A DNA stretch of 51,145 nucleotides from a virus, in IMG/VR virus record IMGVR_UViG_3300011013_000018, positions 1 to 51,145 of that record; one strand, given 5' to 3'. The first letter of the stretch is position 1. Each line of letters starts with the position of its first letter. The notes under the pieces were generated by a model. The model made no database searches. It saw only the letters and a program-made list of their open reading frames with translations, and was not told the DNA's origin. Positions 45,450-51,145 of the stretch are shown in pieces. The position numbers were made by a program, and so were the translations under genes.

Positions 45450-46133
45450 TTATGCCCTTAATTGTGGTATTGGTAATTCTTGATAGAATACAACATATGT
45501 CCATGGCTCCTCAGTGAATCTAGCTTGGAGAGAATCCCCAGGCTCTAAAACAAAAGTTGCAGTGAAACTAGTATGAACACCATTATTAAGTGTTCCTTGT
45601 GCTATAGGAACATATGTATTGTCGTCGGCAACCATACGAACCTCATTATCAGTACCGGTGGCATTTGTCCCTGAAATATTAGCTATAGTTAGATTTTTTA
45701 TAATTATAGTGTGCCCTGCTGGAGCAGTTACTAAACTAACAAAGCTATCTTCTGTTTCCACTTTTTTTGAAATATGTTTATATTTAGTTCGAGACGAGCT
45801 ATCAAGTAGAACATAATTTCCAGATATTCTTTGTGCGTTAACATCTGTTTCAAATCCAATTCTGTCTCCTTCCTCTAGAACAATTCTAGTTGTCCAATTA
45901 ACAGTATTTTTACTATTTAGAGCATACCCGTCTGGATCTCCAAGAACGATGGTTACAGTTGTGCTTTCTGACTTATCTAACAAATGAAGTTTTTGCGTAG
46001 CGTTACTAGCATTATCATTAAATGCTGTTATAGTTCTAGTAATTAAAGTTTTCCCTGTAGGGCACTCTAAAAATGTAACCGCACTTCCTGTCGTGTTAGT
46101 AGTTGCAATAAAATTTTTAAACTCCTGAGCCAT
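45450..46133 (-). CDS. Beta-rich virion (tail) protein
   Basis: The 227-residue protein shows two similar halves: NFIATTNTTGSAVTFLECPT with LITRTITAFNDNASNATQKL, and EDSFVSLVTAPAGHTIIIKN with TIANISGTNATGTDNEVRMV. Each half ends in an acidic turn (VLEEGDRIGFETD, VLEPGDSLQARFT). It looks like a duplicated jelly-roll of a tail or decoration protein. The cupin-like turns appear structural only. Its ATG overlaps the upstream 58-residue gene (TAATG). Confidence 0.6.
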   Translation of the reverse strand: MAQEFKNFIATTNTTGSAVTFLECPTGKTLITRTITAFNDNASNATQKLHLLDKSESTTVTIVLGDPDGYALNSKNTVNWTTRIVLEEGDRIGFETDVNAQRISGNYVLLDSSSRTKYKHISKKVETEDSFVSLVTAPAGHTIIIKNLTIANISGTNATGTDNEVRMVADDNTYVPIAQGTLNNGVHTSFTATFVLEPGDSLQARFTEEPWTYVVFYQELPIPQLRA

Positions 46134-46309
46134 TATTCAAAGAACCATGTAAGTTGAGCGTTTGAATCGAGCATATCTTCTTCTGTGATTACTCTATCTA
46201 CTTCTAAAAAACCTTTTTCAATTTCAGCCGATAGTTGATCAAGATACATTTTTAATTCGCGATCTTTTCCCATGAATCTAGGCATTCTTTTATATCTATT
46301 ACCAGACAT
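46133..46309 (-). CDS. 58-residue charged protein, unknown
   Basis: MSGNRYKRMPRFMGKDRELK continues MYLDQLSAEIEKGFLEVDRV and ends TWFFE. Both its start and stop overlap neighbouring genes by one base (TAATG). It may be a chaperone or minor structural protein. No family recognised. Confidence 0.55.
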   Translation of the reverse strand: MSGNRYKRMPRFMGKDRELKMYLDQLSAEIEKGFLEVDRVITEEDMLDSNAQLTWFFE

Positions 46310-46428
46310 TATTCCTCGCCCATTTTTTCTTCAAGCTTAATCTCTGAATAACTACACTGCATGTGCTCACAATTGTCTTTACCTTCAGGAATCGTATTAC
46401 CACACTTAGAACATTTTTTATCACTCAT
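46309..46428 (-). CDS. 39-residue Cys-rich protein
   Basis: MSDKKCSKCGNTIPEGKDNC (CxxC at 6-9) continues EHMQCSYSEIKLEEKMGEE. The four cysteines (6, 9, 20, 25) could bind one zinc. Its ATG overlaps the gp10-like stop (ATGA). Role unknown; small Cys proteins of this kind are frequent in the window. Confidence 0.6.
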   Translation of the reverse strand: MSDKKCSKCGNTIPEGKDNCEHMQCSYSEIKLEEKMGEE

Positions 46429-47951
46429 GTATTTCTTTTCCCGTCTGGCAGCATATTAAATCTAACATCACCTAGTCGCCAATGTGAACTTGTAGCTGCA
46501 CTTGACACTACCATAGATACTTGACGTCCACGTGCACGCATACTTGCATGTGTAGTGGATGTTGCTGATGTGACAGTTTCTTCAGTTCGCTGTGTACCAT
46601 TTGGATGATCTCTAAATTTTAAAGTTACAGTTACGTCTTCTGCTTGGTCTTTAAAATCTGGGATAAAATCATTAATAAACATTATCTCTTCTCCGTTTGG
46701 ATCTAAGTCGTAATCTCCTGACGTAATAGATGCAGTCATTGCAGAACTAACATCATCTGTCCCTGATTCGTGTTTATAAATGTAGGTAGCTGTGTTAGAA
46801 ACCGTACTAGCTAAAGGATTATCATAGATTCCTTCAGGCGCCCATCCGCCTCTTACCATTGTGCCAACTGACCATACTTGTTCTGCATAATTAAAGATTA
46901 CATAATTAGTAATATCATCTGATGCATCAGTATCTCCTGTTGGATAAAAGAACCACACTTCATTAAACTTTGCATTAAGTCCTGCAAAGCATTTTAATTT
47001 TTGTTGTTTAGTTAGATTATCAAATACATGGCGCTCAACTGGACACGGTATATTTTGGACTTGCCCACTGTACATATAGAATCCATCATTGCCCATCCAA
47101 TAAACAACACCATTATGTTCAACACACGCTTGTGGTCCAACAATGCCAGCATTCTCAGCTAGTACTTGAAATTGAAATACGTCAGGCTGCCCTACAAATG
47201 TCATAGAGAAAGCACTAGTATCAGAGAATAATAATATTTGTCCTTTAGTTCTAATGCCTCCAAGCAATAAATTACCACCTTGTAATTCAATTGCTCCTGC
47301 AAAGTTATCAAGTGTTGGTGTCCAATCTGTTACGTCCTCTAGATCTGACCAAGCTACTCGCATGGGTGCATTAGCCGAGCCATCATGTGCTCCATAACAT
47401 ACAACTTGACGTGAGGATTGATTGACTACCACACCGTTAACCGCTGACGGTGCATTACTGACCACTGCCGCATTAGTTGCTGCATCCCCTTGGTATGCAC
47501 TTAAATCAAATTTATATAACTTGCCACCTATCTTATTAACTCCTATTAAGTCTTCACCAAATGTATCTAGTGTCCAAATACCAGCGAAAGTATAAACACC
47601 AGAACTAATTGTTGTGTGTTGTGCGCCGGCCGTGTAACTTGATCCAGGGGTAATATCTACAAAAGTTCCTCCACCGTCATCATATAAAAATAATTTTTTA
47701 TATGAACCAATTCCAATATATCTTTTGTTATTTGCTACTTGTCCACGGAATGGGAGTAATGTTCTAATAACACCACTTTGATCATTAGATAAATCTACTT
47801 TGTCCGAGTCTAATTTTGCCCAACCACCAATCTTTTCAGGTCTACCTTTTACGAACCTAACTTTTTCAGAGTCAACCCAGCGTCCTTCTTGAGAGTAAAC
47901 TGTGTCATCCTTAAACACTCCGGGTTGTACTGCCATTTTTGCTAAGGGCAT
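46425..47951 (-). CDS. P22 gp10-like tail accessory / DNA stabilisation protein
   Basis: The 508-residue protein starts MPLAKMAVQPGVFKDDTVYS and contains repeated beta blades (FRGQVANNKRYIGIGSYKKL, GNLLLGGIRTKGQILLFSDT, HNGVVYWMGNDGFYMYSGQV). This matches the P22 gp10 (Phage_stabilise) pattern: propeller-like blades that form the tail hub and plug the channel with gp4 and the needle. P22 gp10 is 472 residues, near this length. The C-terminal part (NDFIPDFKDQAEDVTVTLKF) is a separate beta domain. It lies with tail genes, far from the gp4-like gene. Order differs from P22, where these genes are adjacent. Confidence 0.75.
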   Translation of the reverse strand: MPLAKMAVQPGVFKDDTVYSQEGRWVDSEKVRFVKGRPEKIGGWAKLDSDKVDLSNDQSGVIRTLLPFRGQVANNKRYIGIGSYKKLFLYDDGGGTFVDITPGSSYTAGAQHTTISSGVYTFAGIWTLDTFGEDLIGVNKIGGKLYKFDLSAYQGDAATNAAVVSNAPSAVNGVVVNQSSRQVVCYGAHDGSANAPMRVAWSDLEDVTDWTPTLDNFAGAIELQGGNLLLGGIRTKGQILLFSDTSAFSMTFVGQPDVFQFQVLAENAGIVGPQACVEHNGVVYWMGNDGFYMYSGQVQNIPCPVERHVFDNLTKQQKLKCFAGLNAKFNEVWFFYPTGDTDASDDITNYVIFNYAEQVWSVGTMVRGGWAPEGIYDNPLASTVSNTATYIYKHESGTDDVSSAMTASITSGDYDLDPNGEEIMFINDFIPDFKDQAEDVTVTLKFRDHPNGTQRTEETVTSATSTTHASMRARGRQVSMVVSSAATSSHWRLGDVRFNMLPDGKRNT

Positions 47952-48373
47952 TAGCTTAACCTTATAATAGCTGTTGATGCAGAGTTGGCTGGTAGCGTCA
48001 CTGTTAGTGTCCCACTACTAACTGACTTGGTTGCACCAAAATCAATTACAGCGATTGCTTTGTTACTAGCTGATGAATTATAAATTAATGCACCGGCAGC
48101 ATCACTGATCGTTGCACTTGACCATGATACGTCGGCAAAATCAACGTAAGTTGTCGATGTTGACTTAGCAACTGTTACACTTGAAATCGTTGCTCCGCCT
48201 GCAGTATAATTTGTTCCACTTGATTCATTAGTTGCTGAATAGGCCGTTGTCGTTGAACCGAGTGTCGCACTCGATGTATAAAGGGCCATCTTCAACGTAT
48301 GACCGTCAAGGTCATGTGTACCCTCGAGTAATTCCTCTTTAAATGAATCGCATATTGCTTGTGTTATTGCCAT
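47951..48373 (-). CDS. Virion protein, MAITQAICDSFKEELL family
   Basis: A 140-residue protein starting MAITQAICDSFKEELLEGTH. It contains TLKMALYTSSATLGSTTTAY and YTAGGATISSVTVA, then SWSSATISDAAGALIYNSSA and AIAVIDFGATKS. These short strands are familiar from marine phage structural proteins. It is probably a small jelly-roll or Ig-like virion protein in the tail or capsid. The start overlaps nothing; the stop is shared with the gp10-like start (TAATG). Confidence 0.65.
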   Translation of the reverse strand: MAITQAICDSFKEELLEGTHDLDGHTLKMALYTSSATLGSTTTAYSATNESSGTNYTAGGATISSVTVAKSTSTTYVDFADVSWSSATISDAAGALIYNSSASNKAIAVIDFGATKSVSSGTLTVTLPANSASTAIIRLS

Positions 48374-48382
48374 AAAAATCTC

Positions 48383-48622
48383 CTATGCGGTACTTATTTC
48401 AGACCATGATTCAGTAGCCGTTGTAGTGCTGATCGCTGACCATGATTCGGTTGCACTAGTTGTACTAATAGCCGACCACATTTCACGGCCGACATCGGGT
48501 GTACCGCCAAACGATGATACACCAAAAGCCACCATTCCGAAACCAGAAGTTTCAAAAGTTCCGGCAATATCGGTGCTGATCGCCTCTAAAACAAATACTG
48601 GTGACCAGACCTCTGTTGCCAT
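48383..48622 (-). CDS. 79-residue protein with SWSxISTTxATE repeats
   Basis: MATEVWSPVFVLEAISTDIA precedes a Gly/Phe-rich middle (GFGMVAFGVSSFGGTPDV) and three degenerate repeats (MWSAISTTSATE, SWSAISTTTATE, SWSEISTA). Such beta-repeats suit a fibre-like or decoration protein. Its start overlaps the upstream coiled-coil gene stop. Repeats have near-identical DNA, a recent expansion. Confidence 0.55.
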   Translation of the reverse strand: MATEVWSPVFVLEAISTDIAGTFETSGFGMVAFGVSSFGGTPDVGREMWSAISTTSATESWSAISTTTATESWSEISTA

Positions 48623-48813
48623 TATTTATCCTTTTTTTCTTCTTTTGGCTTTTCTTCTTTTGGCTTTTCTTCCTTTTTAGTGGCTTCTGCCAAATCAGCT
48701 TTAACCAAAGAAAGTTCAGCCTGCAATTTTGTGTTTAAATCTATTGCTTCGTTTCTTTGCCTAGTTAGCACACTTATGACTGTGTTAATGTATTTAGTTG
48801 TTTTTTCGTCCAT
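48622..48813 (-). CDS. 63-residue coiled-coil protein with KEEKPKEEK tail
   Basis: MDEKTTKYINTVISVLTRQR leads to a leucine coil (LNTKLQAELSLVKADLAEAT) and a KEEKPKEEKPKEEKKDK tail. The 5'-terminal helix is amphipathic. Likely an oligomeric linker or fibre-assembly factor. No family recognised. Confidence 0.5.
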   Translation of the reverse strand: MDEKTTKYINTVISVLTRQRNEAIDLNTKLQAELSLVKADLAEATKKEEKPKEEKPKEEKKDK

Positions 48814-48834
48814 AGTTCTTCCTTTCCTAATTCA

Positions 48835-49098
48835 TTAACTATCACTCAATTTACTTACATCAAGGCCGTTGTCAACTTTAAGTTTTTCGTTGTTTAGTTT
48901 GTTTTTTAGTTTTCGAACCTCCCATTTTAGCAATAAAATTTTCATTTCTTTATCTCTTATATCTTTACCGGTAAAATTCCGATAATCTACAAATAACTCA
49001 TAAAACCTCTCCAGCTCTTTTATATAATCATCTTTTGTGGCTGAAGCTCCATTTTCAGAGTATTTAAATTCAGCTCCTGATAATCTAGTCATACTCAT
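48835..49098 (-). CDS. 87-residue charged helical protein, unknown
   Basis: MSMTRLSGAEFKYSENGASA followed by long helices (DDYIKELERFYELFVDYRNF, MKILLLKWEVRKLKNKLNNE). The start overlaps the cupin gene stop by one base. No membrane span or metal site. Probably an assembly or fibre-associated protein. Confidence 0.5.
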   Translation of the reverse strand: MSMTRLSGAEFKYSENGASATKDDYIKELERFYELFVDYRNFTGKDIRDKEMKILLLKWEVRKLKNKLNNEKLKVDNGLDVSKLSDS

Positions 49099-49775
49099 TA
49101 GATTTCTTGAAACCTTTCTTGTAATAGTTTTTCTATTTGTACTAAAGATAAACTTTTAACACCTAATTTTTTAGCTGCCCTTTGTCGTCTATTAATGCGT
49201 TTTTTTCCAGCTGCATCGTATTTAATCCACTTTGGAATTTCTCCTTTATCTAACTTTGTTACATAATCTTTAAAGTTAAATTCAACTTGTGATTTTTTAC
49301 AAACACCTTCATTAGTTTCGATACAATGTTCACAAACAGTTTCACAAAAACTAGGTTTAAAGTTCCAGCTAGGTCTGCTTCTAAACCAGTGGAAAAAAAG
49401 AGTTACAGTGTTATCTTTTGTTTTACCTATGTAGTGTCTAATTTTATCATCTCTAAAAACAATATCACCTTTGTTTCTCCAAGTGCCTTTTTGTCCTTCA
49501 AAGTGTTCTTTATACCCACCAGAAATAATATAGGTCATAGTTCTCCAAGGATGTCTATGATAAGTATTACTGTCAGCACCATGTTCAGATTCATTAATTC
49601 TATGTAACCAAACATTAGGAAACCATCTAGCTTTTACTTTACCAGTTTCAATATCTTTTTCGTCTGGTTCAACGCCGAATAAAAAATATCTTAAAAATAA
49701 AACACTTCCGTAAGTATCAACCAAAGCATTACATCTACCAGTATCTTCTAAATATTTTAAAAACCTCTTTAACAT
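49098..49775 (-). CDS. Cupin-like metal-binding protein with Cys cluster
   Basis: The 225-residue protein has a cupin-type core: LHRINESEHG, then YHRHPWRTMTYIISGGYKEH (72-91), GDIVFRDDKIRHYIG (102-116) and TLFFHWFRSRPSWNF (124-138). His and Glu/Asp residues at these places form a metal site in cupins; a dioxygenase or structural role is possible. A Cys group (CETVCEHCIETNEGVC, about 143-158) suggests a bound metal in addition. The C-terminus is basic (KKRINRRQRAAKKLGV). It neighbours tail-fibre genes. Confidence 0.6.
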   Translation of the reverse strand: MLKRFLKYLEDTGRCNALVDTYGSVLFLRYFLFGVEPDEKDIETGKVKARWFPNVWLHRINESEHGADSNTYHRHPWRTMTYIISGGYKEHFEGQKGTWRNKGDIVFRDDKIRHYIGKTKDNTVTLFFHWFRSRPSWNFKPSFCETVCEHCIETNEGVCKKSQVEFNFKDYVTKLDKGEIPKWIKYDAAGKKRINRRQRAAKKLGVKSLSLVQIEKLLQERFQEI

Positions 49776-49777
49776 TT

Positions 49778-50476
49778 TTATTTATATATTTGTATTATCT
49801 TACAAGGCTTACTACTCGTGTTAGTTACTTCTATTGATGCACTTGTTTGTTTTCTACATTCGTGTTTAGCTATTACTGTTCCACCTACACTTACAGCTTG
49901 AGAAAATAAAACATAACAAACATTACTTCCAATTTTTTCTACGTCAAATACTTGATCCGAACTTAAATCTATATGTCTAATATTCCAATCAGTAATGTTA
50001 TTTTTTCTTTGAATACAAAATAAAATTGAATCATCTTGTTCAATCTTTACTTTTGCTTTGTGTACTTTTAATCCATAAGCAAATGAAATTGGATTCCAGC
50101 TAGAATTTTCTCCAAGATATTTAAATGTTACTTTATATGTTTTATTTTCAAAATCTCTAAAAATTTGAACTGTTTCATCAAGACTATTTAGATATGTTGT
50201 AAGTTCATCTAAATCACTTTCTGTAATAGGTTCATCATCCCATTCCCAAGTAATAGACTTTTTACCTTCGACTAAAACATAATTCTGACCATTTGCAGTT
50301 ACGTTTTCTTTTCCATTTAAAAGTGTAGAATGTAAATCTGACTGTAACTTTTCATAAAGTTTTGTTCGAGAAAGCTCTTGTCCTGCTGTTGTATCTTTTG
50401 AAACACAAATTTGTAAATTATCGTCTAATACTTTTGAATAAGTTTTATCAAATAATACTGTACTAATTACTGTCAT
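49778..50476 (-). CDS. Beta-rich fibre-region protein, unknown
   Basis: A 232-residue protein. It starts MTVISTVLFDKTYSKVLDDN and is dominated by beta strands (YVLVEGKKSITWEWDDEPIT, TVQIFRDFENKTYKVTFKYL, KIEQDDSILFCIQRKN). Its end IEVTNTSSKPCKIIQIYK is a single strand. The location next to the oxygenase and cupin genes suggests a tail-fibre or adhesin-associated component. No known domain. Confidence 0.5.
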   Translation of the reverse strand: MTVISTVLFDKTYSKVLDDNLQICVSKDTTAGQELSRTKLYEKLQSDLHSTLLNGKENVTANGQNYVLVEGKKSITWEWDDEPITESDLDELTTYLNSLDETVQIFRDFENKTYKVTFKYLGENSSWNPISFAYGLKVHKAKVKIEQDDSILFCIQRKNNITDWNIRHIDLSSDQVFDVEKIGSNVCYVLFSQAVSVGGTVIAKHECRKQTSASIEVTNTSSKPCKIIQIYK

Positions 50477-51011
50477 TTCTTTTTCCTGTTACTATATAAT
50501 TTCCTGCAACTGCAACTCTTTCATTGTCGGTTGTATTTCTTCTAGTGTAGTGTTTAATATTTAATGGAAAGATAATTAATAATCCTGTTTTTGGTTCAAT
50601 ATCTGTGTCATATCTTTTTTGTCCATACTCTAAATCAAAAACTAAATTTCCACAATCTTTTTTGGCGCTAGCGTAGTAAACAAAAGAATACCCATTTCTA
50701 TTTGGTTGTTTTGCATTGTAATGAGTGTGTAAGCCACAACACATATTTTTAGTTGTTATTTGGCCCCATAGTTCTTCACATTCAAGGACTACTCCTTTTT
50801 CCATTTCTTTAAACATTTTATCAAGTTGTTTTAATAAATTTTTACAGCTTTTATTTTTTGATAATCCAATATCTTCATTTCTTGTTAAATGAATATTGCT
50901 GCTTAAAGGTTTACTCTTTGTTATCTCTTTTATAATTTCTTTATTATTAATATTTTTAAGTTCATCACTTACAACAAAGAATAAAGGAAAAATAGGTCTT
51001 GCGCTTCTCAC
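50463..51011 (-). CDS. 2-oxoglutarate/Fe(II)-dependent oxygenase
   Basis: 182 residues starting with GTG at 51011, which overlaps the upstream stop. The oxygenase core has LHTHYNAKQP (93-102), YSFVYYASAKKDCGNLVFDL (108-127), PKTGLLIIFPLNIKHYTRRN (139-158) and ERVAVAGNYIV. His-x-His and the distal His (KHYTRRN) with Arg are as expected for Fe(II) and 2-oxoglutarate binding. Phage 2OG oxygenases may hydroxylate proteins or nucleobases. The target here is unknown; neighbouring fibre proteins are obvious candidates. It overlaps the next gene by 14 bases. Confidence 0.75.
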   Translation of the reverse strand: MRSARPIFPLFFVVSDELKNINNKEIIKEITKSKPLSSNIHLTRNEDIGLSKNKSCKNLLKQLDKMFKEMEKGVVLECEELWGQITTKNMCCGLHTHYNAKQPNRNGYSFVYYASAKKDCGNLVFDLEYGQKRYDTDIEPKTGLLIIFPLNIKHYTRRNTTDNERVAVAGNYIVTGKRNDSN

Positions 51012-51145
51012 AAAGTTTCACTTTCCACATTTGGTACTTGGCTTGAAAGGTAAATAATTGGATGATGCTCTATTTCGTGAGTATCAAAATTAACTTTGTA
51101 GACAGCAGTTTCATATCCAAGTTCTTCTAGCCATTCTTTGTGTAT
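51008..51145 (-). CDS. C-terminal fragment of a gene running off the right edge
   Basis: The last 45 codons are visible (HKEWLEELGYETAVYKVNFD, THEIEHHPIIYLSSQVPNVE). The stop TGA overlaps the GTG start of the oxygenase. No start codon is inside the window. An alpha/beta fragment of unknown function; since it leads into the oxygenase, it belongs to the tail-fibre block. Confidence 0.6.
   Translation of the reverse strand: MHKEWLEELGYETAVYKVNFDTHEIEHHPIIYLSSQVPNVESETL

Noticed and set aside
46140-46200. tRNA-like TTTGAATCGAGC segment
   Set aside because: No acceptor or anticodon stems can be drawn around it and it lies within a coding frame. No tRNA was found on either strand by eye.
1-51145. 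Complete circular genome by joining both window ends
   Set aside because: Joining gives the right-edge fragment no start codon (a TAG lies just before) and an unusual short tail for the holin-like protein. The window is therefore treated as an internal slice, though a permuted genome cannot be excluded.

Overview
The window is most of the genome of an AT-rich tailed bacteriophage with a short-tailed (podovirus-like) plan. This rests on a P22-type portal with a long helical, Gln-rich C-terminus, gp4-like and gp10-like tail accessory proteins, a large terminase, an HK97-fold coat protein and a family A DNA polymerase. Lys-rich mini-proteins and GGRVG-motif virion proteins are the style of uncultured marine phages. 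The host is inferred, not shown, to be a marine Gram-negative bacterium, possibly alphaproteobacterial. No integrase, repressor, tRNA or phage RNA polymerase was seen. Both window ends cut through genes, and joining them does not give a sensible gene.

Layout. (1) 1-16.5 kb, all minus strand: read from 16.5 kb down, the order is terminase large subunit, three tandem Lys/Pro-repeat proteins, two mini-proteins, a protein with two Hint domains, a SET-domain protein, an unknown, portal, a GGRVG protein, several small basic proteins, a GroES-like chaperonin, scaffold, coat protein, virion beta-proteins, gp4-like adaptor, and a lysis cassette (36-residue membrane peptide, T7-type amidase, holin-like protein). 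(2) 16.5-20.1 kb: single genes with their own promoters and terminators, separated by a 30-bp GC-rich repeat family and a perfect 16-bp parS palindrome. (3) 20.1-28.5 kb: small, mostly unknown early-type genes, the terminase small subunit (plus strand), a metallopeptidase, zinc-ribbon proteins, a RecB/Cas4-like nuclease, a TSCPD protein and Hsp20. (4) 28.5-37.6 kb: replication and recombination (DNA polymerase, DUF3310, UvrD-like helicase, AEP primase, putative ssDNA-binding protein, SNF2 helicase, Hjr-like nuclease). (5) 37.6-51.1 kb, minus strand: XhlA-like membrane protein, a 1411-residue internal virion protein, further virion proteins, gp10-like protein, fibre-region genes, a cupin and a 2OG-Fe(II) oxygenase.

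The genes form a replication/recombination core and two late blocks read leftward. Several proteins could act on other proteins: two chaperones, a Hint pair, a SET protein, a metallopeptidase and two dioxygenase-like proteins. The most unusual items are the chromosomal-type parS without visible parA/parB, the double Hint gene overlapping a SET gene, the 30-bp repeat family, and an AT-rich inverted-repeat region with four 10-mers at 24.6 kb that could be an origin or a switch.
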